This document shows, in pieces, positions 7,687-14,997 of a stretch of 23,363 nucleotides of DNA; position 1 is the first letter of the stretch, and each line of letters opens with the position of its first letter. Below the pieces are notes generated by a model that was given only the letters and a program-made list of their open reading frames with translations, ran no database searches and was not told the origin of the DNA. The position numbers were made by a program, and so were the translations under genes. The DNA comes from a virus, in IMG/VR virus record IMGVR_UViG_3300047564_001000, positions 1-23,363 of that record. One strand, written 5' to 3'.

Positions 7687-8325
7687 TTAAGTTGTTGCGC
7701 CGATACCAGTCGTGCTGTCGCCTGATAGTATTCTGCCAATGCTCTGACCAACGCCTGATGTCAATGGTGACTGTACTGCGTTATCATAAGCGATAGCAAG
7801 TGCGATTGTTACTGCTTCTGATGTACCATAGTTCAATGCGTTATAGTTTGCTGATTTTAAGAAGCAACCATATAATTCCCATGTCTCAAGTACGATCGGA
7901 GCACTAGTACCATTACCACCATCTAATATTTCGATGTTAGTCTGGAACTTGTAATCTTGACCAGTCGCCGCTGAAGCCTGTTCTACGAAATCTAACTGCT
8001 TCTGTAACTGCTGACCAACTGCTCTTGAAACTGACCCTGAAGCATCATCACGAACGTTGACGTTGATATCAGCCCATGTGTGCTTACCAGCAAGTTTGAT
8101 AGTTGAGTTATAAACTTGCAATGGGATTTCAGCGAAACTTAAGTTAGGACGTGCGCAGTCTATAACTTGCTTTGTAAGGCTTAGACCACCTGCGGCATCA
8201 ACACCAAAGTTTAGGAAGTTGACACGGAAGCGGAATTGTAGTTTTGGCATTAACAGGCCCTGATTGCCACCGGCATTATCAGATGCTACTGTCATGTTGA
8301 ACAATGATTGTGAGGCTGTTGCCAT
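7687..8325 (-). CDS. 19: Tail tube protein gp19-like
   Basis: 212 residues (T4 gp19 has 163). The tube-domain order is clear: P-K-L-Q-F-R-F-R-V-N-F-L-N-F (about 27-40), L-T-K-Q-V-I-D-C-A-R-P-N-L, then I-P-L-Q-V-Y-N-S-T-I-K-L-A-G-K-H-T-W-A-D-I-N-V-N-V-R-D-D, a long Gln-rich helix, and a final strand with V-L-E-T-W-E-L-Y-G-C-F-L-K-S-A-N-Y. Hexamers of this fold stack to make the inner tail tube through which DNA passes, surrounded by the sheath. It follows the sheath gene, as in T4 (18 then 19). The ATG has AGGAG 9 nt upstream and a late box 23 nt upstream. Confidence 0.9.
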   Translation of the reverse strand: MATASQSLFNMTVASDNAGGNQGLLMPKLQFRFRVNFLNFGVDAAGGLSLTKQVIDCARPNLSFAEIPLQVYNSTIKLAGKHTWADINVNVRDDASGSVSRAVGQQLQKQLDFVEQASAATGQDYKFQTNIEILDGGNGTSAPIVLETWELYGCFLKSANYNALNYGTSEAVTIALAIAYDNAVQSPLTSGVGQSIGRILSGDSTTGIGATT

Positions 8326-8348
8326 TTGTAAATTCTCCTACTGTATAG

Positions 8349-8356
8349 TATTTATC
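8349..8356 (-). promoter_or_regulatory. T4-type late promoter box GATAAATA
   Basis: GATAAATA on the minus strand, 23 nt upstream of the tail tube ATG and immediately downstream of the hairpin after the sheath gene. It would give the abundant tube protein its own transcript. Confidence 0.7.
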
Positions 8357-8361
8357 ATGTT

Positions 8362-8386
8362 TGAGAGCCCCTCGCCGAGGCTCTCA
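8362..8386 (-). terminator. Strong hairpin between sheath and tube genes (weak or atypical terminator)
   Basis: TGAGAGCC (8362-8369) pairs perfectly with GGCTCTCA (8379-8386) around a GC-rich 9-nt loop, 10 nt after the sheath stop codon. No U tract follows on the minus strand. It could be a partial terminator, an RNA-processing site or a 3' end stabiliser for the sheath mRNA. Confidence 0.55.
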
Positions 8387-8396
8387 TTATTTCTCA

Positions 8397-11300
8397 TTAC
8401 GCTCCTGACAACTCACCTGTGTTCAAGATACGAACTGGGATATAGATGAATTCAGCAGCCTTGACAGGCTCAACTGCAACATCGATCCACAATTCGTTGC
8501 GATCTATTCTAGCAGGAGTGTTGTTACTCTCATCACAGACTACCAAGTAGTCATAGATGCCTCTCTTAGAAACAAGATCGACCATCAATGATTGAACAAC
8601 ACCTGCGATCTGCTGGCGTGTCAATGCATCGTTAGGTTCGAACACGAATGGTCTTGCGGCAATCGTCAATTGACGACGGATATAAGCAACAAGTCTTGCA
8701 ACGTTTGTTCTATCCAATGCGCTCTGACTATTGAATGATGTCTTGTTACCATAGTTCAACAAGCCGTTACCAGTGAAGAACACTAGTGGGTTGATGAAGT
8801 TGATGTATAGAACATCACGTATACCGATACGTGTCTTGATGACTTGGAATTCACCAGTTACACGATTCAAATAACCGATGTTCAATGCGTTGTCGATGAT
8901 ACCACGGCGAGTACCTGCTGCCGCTAACCAAGGATAAGCGACTGTATCGTTACGCAAGAATGTACGCAACATCATGTGTGATGCTGGAACTGCTACTTCG
9001 TTACCACTCAAGTCTAGTGCGATACCACTTGGGTAGAACAAGCCAAGATAAGTGTTGCGTGTTACGCAGCCATCTTCGCCTGTGCTTGTAGCGCCTGCGG
9101 CATTAGTTGCCCATGCTTGAATTGCTGTTGCATCTTCTGGTAGACCCATTGGGGTGTCACCTAAGATGTAACCTGTCTCACCACGGTCAGCATTCAATAC
9201 GACCATGTTTGGCTGACACTCTGGATAATTAGGTGTTGCCATCAAGTTGAAGAAGTTATCTTCATCACGTATTGACAAGTTAGTATCAATTACTGAACGT
9301 AATGATGCTACTACCATTGCTCTCTGAGCCTTGCGACCCATGTAAGGAGCACCGTTTGATTGTAAGCCGCTTGCGCTTACCCATGTGCTACGTATAGTTG
9401 GTATTGTCTCATCAGGGAAACTCAATGAATTGAAGTAATTGTTTCTCCACTGCTTGACGTTATAACCACTTCTACGTGTATTGAATAACAACATACCCAC
9501 TGGGTAGTTGCTTGCACTTGGCGCATCTAAGTCGAGATTGTTGCTTACTAACAATGACTTGATTGTCGGGATAGGATCATTTGCAGGATTGATTGCATTT
9601 TGATTGCTTGACCAACGTGCGTCTGCAAACACTATGCCATTCGATGCTGTCTGATCAGTCTTATCAATCAACACCCATTGATCTTCACCGTCAACCATTT
9701 GCCAACGGCTGATAGTTGGATAATTTTCTAGATCAGCGGTGCTTACCCATAGATCACCGTATGCAAGTGCTGTACCATCACTTTGAGTTGTTGGTATGCT
9801 TGCGCTTATGATAGGACCATTTGGATCAGTTGCGTTAGAGCCACTTGGTAGTGGGAAGCCGTTGCTGTTGAAGTTGACATTACGATAACCCTTCCAACCT
9901 GCTGTTGTGTTTACCATGATGTCGCATTCGTCAGTCACGCTATAGAACCAGTTTGTACCGTTCGCTGGTAGTTCTGTTGGAGCACCTTCGTTTGCTGTGT
10001 ATTCAAACTCTACGAAATTACTTAATAGAAGATCCAAGTTGAATACTGGTACTTGACTAATATCAGCGATTGCAAGATGTGTTGCACCACCGCTACCATT
10101 AATAGCACCTACTACGAATACGCAATCATTTGCTCCGTTTGTACCACCTAATACTGAACCCTGAATAGTGATAGTATCACCCACTGCATATCCAGTACCA
10201 GTTGCGGCGATGCTTAACAATTGATAACCATTACCGCTCGCTCTGATTGACATCTGGCATCCTACACCTGCACCTGAAGTACTGCTTTGTGGAACACCTG
10301 AGAAGCCAGTTGATATTACGTTGCCGTATCTGCAACCAAGTGTGGCACCTGCTACGAAACCTGCGTCTGCTAATAGACCACTTGATATACCTGTTGTAGC
10401 ATTGATATCGTTAAGTCTAATAGAACCACCTAGTGTATGTGTCAACTGTATAGAACCATCAGTTGCAAGAGCTGCTTCTGTATAAGGAACTGCTGCCGCT
10501 TGGAATGCAGTCACGAAATCAGTAGCATCACTATTATCTGCTAGAGACATAGTGTAAGGACCGCTCCATGTAGAACTATTTGGAGTAGTGACATAAATCG
10601 ATAGAGTTGTGTTTCCACCTGTCCAGTTCAATGCTGTTTCGGTACCTGTTACTACTGTTGCACCTGTTGCTAGTCTTTTCCATAGATAGATAGGAGCATC
10701 TTTATATTCACCATCATAGAAATACTGAGCATAAACAGTTCCGGCTGGGATAGCCTGACCACCTGTTGCATCTAGTTGCGCAATTGCAGTCGGATCATTT
10801 TGTGCTAATGATACATTCTTAATGATCCATGCATTTGCAACGCTGTCATATTCTTTTACTGAAGGATTGTAACCATTACCTGAGCTGCCCATCTTCAACC
10901 ATACTGAACCAGTTGGTCTTGGAGTTGTTTGTCCAACTCCCCATAGTGGCATACCTGATGAAGTTGCAAATGTTACATGAGGCGCATTGTACTGAGCAGC
11001 CGGTATACCTAAATCAGTCAATACAGTACCTGTACCGGCTGTTATGGTAATTTTTGTTACATACTCGTCTGAAGCAAATAACTGTAAACGACCAGTATCA
11101 CCTGATGCTTTCAAGTGCTGCCAACCCAATGCATTGATTGCTGTTGCTACGCCAACAACGTTATTTGAACCTAGACCAGGTACTGTAATAACTGCTGAAG
11201 TTGTTGCATCAGGATCGTTATTAACTAATGTTACGGTGAAAGTATTACCTGCAGATAATGCAGGATTGCTATTAGTACCTGTTATTGTTGGAACGCTCAT

Positions 11301-11960
11301 CATCCAATCATCGCTTTCTACAGATACCCAAGCATTATTTGAGTTCTTGTAGAAATATTGTGATGCGGCGCTAGGGTTATAACTTTGCTGTAATGCTATC
11401 ACAGCATAATCACCTATACTACCTATGTATCCTGCCGGAAGTCCAGCATCTACATTGTCTGCATCTGTGATGACGATTGGTAACTTGTTAGTGAACAACT
11501 GAGTAGTTGCGTTCCATTCATAGATACCCCATGCTGTAGTAGTAGTATCTAACCAATATGCGCCGTCTTCTGGCTCACCGGTTGGGCGACCTGTCTGACC
11601 TACTAAACTTGCTAAGTCGATGTCTGCTCTCAAGCAGTATACGCGGTTAGTTACACCTAATGCTGAGTATGCGGCTAATAGACCATACTCGTTTAATTCA
11701 TAACCTTGAATTGGAGTACCGTCTGTAGTCTCATAGAAGAATGGTGTACCATATAATGTTACAAGATCGCGCTGACTTGTTACTTGGAATAACTTGCCTG
11801 CATTAGCGGCAGTAGTACCCTGCGCAATGCCTGTACCATTTGGATTCGCTTTGTCTTGTGCAGTTGCAAAGACTACTAGCGGAACTGATGCTGTCGGGGC
11901 TGGAAGATACTGACTTTGGTCAACGATTGTAACTTCTACGCCGGGTGATGTAAGTGCCAT
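8397..11960 (-). CDS. 18: Tail sheath protein gp18-like, giant form with large insertion
   Basis: 1187 residues against 659 in T4 gp18. The N-terminus (L-T-S-P-G-V-E-V, 3-10, then a sheath-type domain to about 120) and the C-terminus are canonical. The C-terminal third has R-T-F-L-R-N-D-T-V-A-Y-P-W-L-A-A-A-G-T-R-R-G, the N-P-L-V-F-F-T-G-N-G-L-L strand, and the closing I-D-R-N-E-L-W-I-D-V-A-V-E-P-V-K-A-A-E-F-I-Y-I-P-V-R-I typical of contractile sheaths. Between about 120 and 770 lies an insertion of beta-rich modules (see findings). The sheath contracts around the tube to drive it through the cell envelope. I chose ATG 11960 (MALTSPGVEV) over an in-frame ATG at 11999 because AGGAAA lies 7-12 nt upstream and family members start this way. 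The gene is monocistronic: a hairpin and a new late box follow it. Confidence 0.93.
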   Translation of the reverse strand: MALTSPGVEVTIVDQSQYLPAPTASVPLVVFATAQDKANPNGTGIAQGTTAANAGKLFQVTSQRDLVTLYGTPFFYETTDGTPIQGYELNEYGLLAAYSALGVTNRVYCLRADIDLASLVGQTGRPTGEPEDGAYWLDTTTTAWGIYEWNATTQLFTNKLPIVITDADNVDAGLPAGYIGSIGDYAVIALQQSYNPSAASQYFYKNSNNAWVSVESDDWMMSVPTITGTNSNPALSAGNTFTVTLVNNDPDATTSAVITVPGLGSNNVVGVATAINALGWQHLKASGDTGRLQLFASDEYVTKITITAGTGTVLTDLGIPAAQYNAPHVTFATSSGMPLWGVGQTTPRPTGSVWLKMGSSGNGYNPSVKEYDSVANAWIIKNVSLAQNDPTAIAQLDATGGQAIPAGTVYAQYFYDGEYKDAPIYLWKRLATGATVVTGTETALNWTGGNTTLSIYVTTPNSSTWSGPYTMSLADNSDATDFVTAFQAAAVPYTEAALATDGSIQLTHTLGGSIRLNDINATTGISSGLLADAGFVAGATLGCRYGNVISTGFSGVPQSSTSGAGVGCQMSIRASGNGYQLLSIAATGTGYAVGDTITIQGSVLGGTNGANDCVFVVGAINGSGGATHLAIADISQVPVFNLDLLLSNFVEFEYTANEGAPTELPANGTNWFYSVTDECDIMVNTTAGWKGYRNVNFNSNGFPLPSGSNATDPNGPIISASIPTTQSDGTALAYGDLWVSTADLENYPTISRWQMVDGEDQWVLIDKTDQTASNGIVFADARWSSNQNAINPANDPIPTIKSLLVSNNLDLDAPSASNYPVGMLLFNTRRSGYNVKQWRNNYFNSLSFPDETIPTIRSTWVSASGLQSNGAPYMGRKAQRAMVVASLRSVIDTNLSIRDEDNFFNLMATPNYPECQPNMVVLNADRGETGYILGDTPMGLPEDATAIQAWATNAAGATSTGEDGCVTRNTYLGLFYPSGIALDLSGNEVAVPASHMMLRTFLRNDTVAYPWLAAAGTRRGIIDNALNIGYLNRVTGEFQVIKTRIGIRDVLYINFINPLVFFTGNGLLNYGNKTSFNSQSALDRTNVARLVAYIRRQLTIAARPFVFEPNDALTRQQIAGVVQSLMVDLVSKRGIYDYLVVCDESNNTPARIDRNELWIDVAVEPVKAAEFIYIPVRILNTGELSGA

Positions 11961-12016
11961 TTTTTTGTTTCCTATAATGTTATATTTTGAGGGTAACAAC
12001 CCTAAATGCTTACTAT

Positions 12017-12024
12017 TATTTAGT
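12017..12024 (-). promoter_or_regulatory. Possible late promoter box ACTAAATA for the sheath gene
   Basis: ACTAAATA on the minus strand, 56 nt before the sheath ATG. It keeps the TAAATA core of the other late boxes but differs in the first two bases and gives a longer leader, which contains a small GGGT/ACCC tetraloop hairpin (11991-12002). Confidence 0.45.
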
Positions 12025-12053
12025 TGAGTTTATAAAAAACACTGGGTTATCGA

Positions 12054-12065
12054 ACCTTCGAAGGT
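12054..12065. promoter_or_regulatory. Perfect 12-bp palindrome ACCTTCGAAGGT (operator candidate)
   Basis: ACCTTCGAAGGT lies in the divergent intergenic region, 6 nt upstream of the TAAATA-type box of the HNH gene. Its position, at the -20 to -31 region of that promoter, would suit a repressor or activator dimer. It could also form a short hairpin. Function is not known. Confidence 0.4.
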
Positions 12066-12071
12066 AAAATC

Positions 12072-12079
12072 ATTAAATA
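12072..12079 (+). promoter_or_regulatory. Late-type box ATTAAATA with start codon 5 nt downstream
   Basis: ATTAAATA-ACTAT-ATG. If the box occupies -13 to -6, as in T4 late promoters, the A of the ATG is +1, which predicts a leaderless mRNA. No Shine-Dalgarno is present between box and ATG. Confidence 0.5.
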
Positions 12080-12084
12080 ACTAT

Positions 12085-12438
12085 ATGGCCATCATAAGAC
12101 CCATATGTAAAGAGTGTAACAAGAACTACCGTGCTGTGAATTATATAAGAGACGGTGTCACCCATTACCGTAGCATATGTGATGATTGCGGCAAGAAGAA
12201 ACCTAAGGCTAAATCTAAAAGAACATTATGGGAAAAGGCAGGTTATAAGAAAAAACCTGTATGTGACATATGTGGATTTAGGTCACTATATCCAAGTCAA
12301 ATGACCGTGTTTCATATAGACGGAGACCTTAGAAATACTAACTTTAGCAATCTAAGGTCTATATGTCTTAATTGCGTCGAGGTCGTCAAACGCAAAGAGG
12401 TGACTTGGAAGCGCGGTGATTTACAAGTTGATTATTGA
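12085..12438 (+). CDS. Small double zinc-finger / HNH-like protein
   Basis: 117 residues with two four-cysteine sites: C8-x2-C11 with C32-x2-C35, and C60-x2-C63 with C94-x2-C97. The second encloses an HNH-like core, F-H-I-D-G-D-x3-N-x3-N-L (H77, D79, N84, N89), which resembles the H-H-I-D-G-N...N-x4-N-L core of HNH endonucleases. The usual first His of the HH pair is Phe76, and the His normally after the last Cys pair is Val98, so catalysis is uncertain. Many Lys residues suggest nucleic acid binding. It is the only plus-strand gene in this part, lies between sheath and dNMP kinase, and its 3' end overlaps the kinase 3' end by 18 bp. It could be a homing-type or packaging-linked nuclease, or a non-catalytic DNA-binding protein. 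Confidence 0.7.
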   Translation: MAIIRPICKECNKNYRAVNYIRDGVTHYRSICDDCGKKKPKAKSKRTLWEKAGYKKKPVCDICGFRSLYPSQMTVFHIDGDLRNTNFSNLRSICLNCVEVVKRKEVTWKRGDLQVDY

Positions 12439-13053
12439 TTCAACTTTCTTATGTAGATCATCGATAGTACCATCATTAACGATGTGATGGTCATATTCAA
12501 GTCCTACGCTACTATATTCGCTGGCATGCACATTGTAGGACTGAAGTGTTTTCATCGCTTCCTCATACCCAGCAGTATAATACCCTTTAGAAAACGCAAT
12601 CGCGGCATCATGCCAAGGTGGATTTTCTCCCCTATGTACTCTGATAGTTACCCCGCCCATTCTTTTGATAGACTTCAATTCATTGGGGAATCTGCAATCG
12701 CTGATGACGATATCATCTTTTGCTGTTCGTAGTTGATTCTCAATACTAGCGATCCAGATGTCATCATGGAATGCCCTGCGTCCTACTTCAGTGCCCCATT
12801 GTTGTAATACCCATCTTGGGGTCAAGTGTTTGATCTCTAATCTTTCTGCCCACCAAGGATCTATGGTATCTCGCCACTCGCGGCTATATTTTGTTGTACC
12901 TTCTAATAGATCACGATCCCAATTAAAAATACTTGCTACCGCATCTTTTAATGGGCCAGCGAAACTAGTTCGCTTGAAGCCTTTGAATGTGATCAGATAA
13001 TCTGCGATTGTATCTTTACCGCTACCTATGAATCCTGCAACTCCAACAATCAT
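12421..13053 (-). CDS. 1: Deoxynucleoside monophosphate kinase (T4 gene 1-like)
   Basis: 210 residues. The Walker A loop is G7-F-I-G-S-G-K13-D14-T15, in the GxxGxGKD form typical of T4 gp1-like dNMP kinases. It is followed by S-F-A-G-P-L-K-D-A-V-A and F-N-W-D-R-D-L-L-E-G, then S-R-E-W-R, W-W-A-E-R-L, T-P-R-W-V-L-Q-Q-W-G-T-E-V-G-R and I-W-I-A-S-I, and a D-C-R-F-P-N-E core strand loop (about 118-123). The enzyme phosphorylates dNMPs to dNDPs in the cytoplasm to feed phage DNA synthesis. It has its own sigma70-like promoter rather than a late box, consistent with early or middle expression. It converges on the HNH gene, and the two 3' ends share a small inverted repeat. Confidence 0.9.
   Translation of the reverse strand: MIVGVAGFIGSGKDTIADYLITFKGFKRTSFAGPLKDAVASIFNWDRDLLEGTTKYSREWRDTIDPWWAERLEIKHLTPRWVLQQWGTEVGRRAFHDDIWIASIENQLRTAKDDIVISDCRFPNELKSIKRMGGVTIRVHRGENPPWHDAAIAFSKGYYTAGYEEAMKTLQSYNVHASEYSSVGLEYDHHIVNDGTIDDLHKKVESIINL
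12425..12446. terminator. Inverted repeat at the convergent 3' ends (weak bidirectional terminator)
   Basis: AAGTTGA (12425-12431) pairs with TCAACTT (12440-12446), with an 8-nt loop that contains the HNH stop codon. A short T-rich stretch follows on the plus strand only, so efficiency is doubtful. Confidence 0.4.
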
Positions 13054-13074
13054 ATATTGGTCCTTATCTCATGA

Positions 13075-13094
13075 ACTAGTATTATAACACTAGT
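13075..13094 (-). promoter_or_regulatory. -10 box enclosed by two ACTAGT half-sites (operator candidate)
   Basis: ACTAGT at 13075-13080 and again at 13089-13094 flank the -10 hexamer of the dNMP kinase promoter. ACTAGT is self-complementary, so the two copies also form an inverted repeat with an 8-nt loop. A bound protein would block the -10 element. Confidence 0.4.
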
Positions 13095-13108
13095 GTAGAG
13101 AAAAGCAA
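13081..13108 (-). promoter_or_regulatory. Sigma70-like promoter of the dNMP kinase gene
   Basis: Minus strand: TTGCTT (13103-13108), 16-bp spacer, TATAAT (13081-13086), 27 nt before the kinase ATG. The -10 is a perfect consensus; the -35 keeps only TTG. Confidence 0.6.
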
Positions 13109-13126
13109 ATATGCAGTTTGACCTAA

Positions 13127-13912
13127 TTAGCCCTGAATCCAAGTTAATGGCTGACTGTAATCGACATAACGCTTGAGTTCATCGATCAATCTTTCTTGCT
13201 CGGCTTTACCTTCTGATTTCATAGCCCCACCATTCAAACTAGTGCCGCCACTTGGTCCTGCGATACTAGCATACTTTTCACGGGCTTCGCCTATGATTAT
13301 CTTTACTGTGGCAAGAATGAAATCGGTGATCCATATACCTATACCCGGATCTTGTAATAATTCAGTCTCGGGTCTAGTCATGTCTGCCCAAATCAATACA
13401 CGCTCACCTGTTCCCTTGAAATCACGGACCACGCGCAATACCTTTGTGACAGGATTGAATGTGTAAGTGACATATCCACCGAACATACGAGCAGCCAATT
13501 CTACATAACCTGCATAGAAATCATATGTAGCCATGCCACCTGTGTAGTTATAATTCAACAAATAAGTGTTAAGGATAGCACTTGAGAACGGATCAAATGA
13601 TGTACTGCTCGGGCCAGTTTCTAGACCTACTGTTCTACGAAAGATAGCACGGACATTGACGAATTCACTAGGTAAAGTATATGTGTCAACATTCTTGATG
13701 ATAGTCATCAAGGTGTAAGTTTCCTGAGTTGAATTCTGAGCCTTCTGACGATATACTTTGATAGCATAATCGTATGCGGCTTCATAATGCTGTGGATCTA
13801 ATTCTAGATCGATGATGTCACCACCGAGGCGAAGTCTAATGTTGTTAAACAACGCTTCTTTTAATTCTTCTAAGTTAGCATTAGTAGGTGTTGATAGTGG
13901 GTCTGCAGCCAT
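13127..13912 (-). CDS. 13: Neck protein gp13-like
   Basis: 261 residues (T4 gp13 has 309). Features shared with T4-like gp13 proteins: an N-terminal helix pair with D-P-Q-H-Y-E-A-A-Y-D-Y-A-I-K-V-Y (about 39-54); an L-P-S-E-F-V-N-V-R-A-I-F-R strand (80-92); a mid-region with F-D-P-F-S-S-A-I-L-N; the R-V-L-I-W-A-D-M strand; then Q-D-P-G-I-G-I-W-I-T-D-F-I and a helix leading to G-G-T-S-L-N-G-G and E-L-K-R-Y-V-D. gp13 and gp14 form the neck that closes the filled head and receives the tail. The late box 22 nt upstream of the ATG fits. In T4 genes 13 and 14 are adjacent; here the gp14-like gene is on the other strand, 2.5 kb away. The call rests on hand comparison. Confidence 0.72.
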   Translation of the reverse strand: MAADPLSTPTNANLEELKEALFNNIRLRLGGDIIDLELDPQHYEAAYDYAIKVYRQKAQNSTQETYTLMTIIKNVDTYTLPSEFVNVRAIFRRTVGLETGPSSTSFDPFSSAILNTYLLNYNYTGGMATYDFYAGYVELAARMFGGYVTYTFNPVTKVLRVVRDFKGTGERVLIWADMTRPETELLQDPGIGIWITDFILATVKIIIGEAREKYASIAGPSGGTSLNGGAMKSEGKAEQERLIDELKRYVDYSQPLTWIQG

Positions 13913-13934
13913 GTTATATTCCGATTAATAGTTG

Positions 13935-13942
13935 TATTTATC
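13935..13942 (-). promoter_or_regulatory. T4-type late promoter box GATAAATA
   Basis: GATAAATA on the minus strand, 22 nt before the gp13 ATG and 6 nt past the stop of the MutH-like gene. It marks the switch from the upstream early-type cassette to late expression. Confidence 0.7.
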
Positions 13943-13948
13943 GGAATC

Positions 13949-14548
13949 TCAACTATAACTAAAAAGGCTGTTGAACACCGGAGCGGTATTTGCCATGTTG
14001 ATGAAACGCTTCATACCCCGATGGTCGATACGGAATGCGTAACTTGAACCATCCTTGTACTCTAAAAATGCCAATCTATCATCACCCTTGATAGTGTAAT
14101 CCTTGAGAATATCACCATTACTTATTAGATGAAAAATTCTAAGTTTACTTCTAGCATCTTCATATGAACGCTCAAGTTCCCTGTCAATGTCAGGATCATC
14201 ACGGAAATGTATGACGACCTGTTCAGATACTTTTCCTGTTTTTGTATCAATAGTGACTCTGAACTGACTTTGTAATTTTTGTCTAAAACTAGTGTCTTTC
14301 CATGATGTATTCAGGATATCATCATGTGTCATTGTGCCCACAGTATGAGGAGAATCAGTAGAACTTTTTCTAGTTTTGATTTCTAACTGTAAGTCAGGTA
14401 AGTCGATGACACCTGAAGATACTTCAAATCCCTGTCTAATCAATTCTTGTTCAACTGCCCTTCCCATGCTACCATCATTACAATTTTTAGCATAAGGAAA
14501 ATACAGTTGACTAAGATCAACTTTTAGCGTTTTGACACGTATAGTCAC
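13949..14548 (-). CDS. MutH/Sau3AI-like PD-(D/E)XK endonuclease
   Basis: 199 residues. Hand alignment with E. coli MutH gives: D-G-S-M-G-R-A-V-E33 against K-G-W-I-G-V-L-L-E56; D49-x6-E56-I-K58 against D70-x6-E77-L-K79 with identical spacing; and W83...T-S-F-R-Q-K91-L against W...T-S-H-V-R-H-K116-L. All four MutH catalytic residues (D70, E77, K79, K116) thus have counterparts, as does the helix glutamate E56. Family members cut at GATC: MutH nicks unmethylated strands in mismatch repair, and Sau3AI is a restriction enzyme. The start is GTG, overlapping the TGA of the MazG-like gene by 4 nt (GTGA), with AGGTGAT upstream, so translation is probably coupled. It is the last gene of a sigma70-driven cassette. 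It could degrade host DNA, act in recombination or repair, or exclude competitors. Substrate is not known. Confidence 0.75.
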   Translation of the reverse strand: MTIRVKTLKVDLSQLYFPYAKNCNDGSMGRAVEQELIRQGFEVSSGVIDLPDLQLEIKTRKSSTDSPHTVGTMTHDDILNTSWKDTSFRQKLQSQFRVTIDTKTGKVSEQVVIHFRDDPDIDRELERSYEDARSKLRIFHLISNGDILKDYTIKGDDRLAFLEYKDGSSYAFRIDHRGMKRFINMANTAPVFNSLFSYS

Positions 14549-14997
14549 AAATCACCTGCTTTCCGATTCTCACTATGGAATACGTCAAAGTGTCCGCCCG
14601 GGTAACGGGCCTGCAACTTCTTGACATTCTCGGCTACTACATCGTTAGGATCAAGATTCAATGCACGACATGCATTTACCCAATACCACATGATATCACC
14701 AAGTTCACGCTTCATATGAAACAATGTTTCATGATTAAGTGGCTTGCCCTGAAAGGTAATCTTCTTTACGATCTCTTGGAATTCACCGGTCTCACTACCT
14801 AGACCGATAGCGCCACATAGCAATAATGGAACGTTGACATCTGGACCATGCATGTATTCACCATTGGGTCCATATGCTTCATAGTTACCGTCAAGCCTAT
14901 CTAACTGATTCATGAACGTAGTAAGATCATGACTTTCTTTGCTAGTTACAGCCTGTACGAATTCCATATACTTGTTCAAATCAACTTGGTTACTCAT
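14545..14997 (-). CDS. mazG: MazG-like nucleotide pyrophosphohydrolase
   Basis: 150 residues from ATG 14997. The metal-binding pattern of the all-alpha NTP pyrophosphohydrolases is present: E69-T-G-E72 in one helix and E98-L-G-D101 in the next (R-E-L-G-D-I-M-W-Y-W), followed by a V-A-E-N-V-K-K-L-Q-A-R-Y-P-G-G-H-F end typical of phage MazG-like proteins. These enzymes hydrolyse (d)NTPs to monophosphates, and phage versions have been linked to nucleotide recycling or stress-nucleotide control. I moved the start from an upstream in-frame ATG (15051) to 14997: GAGGAG lies 7-12 nt before it and the product then begins MSNQVDLNKY, a normal N-terminus. It overlaps the upstream 66-residue gene by 8 nt and the downstream nuclease by 4 nt. 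Confidence 0.82.
   Translation of the reverse strand: MSNQVDLNKYMEFVQAVTSKESHDLTTFMNQLDRLDGNYEAYGPNGEYMHGPDVNVPLLLCGAIGLGSETGEFQEIVKKITFQGKPLNHETLFHMKRELGDIMWYWVNACRALNLDPNDVVAENVKKLQARYPGGHFDVFHSENRKAGDL

Noticed and set aside
11961-11999. In-frame upstream ATG adding 13 residues to the sheath
   Set aside because: The extra residues are unlike sheath N-termini, and the ATG at 11960 has AGGAAA at usable spacing.
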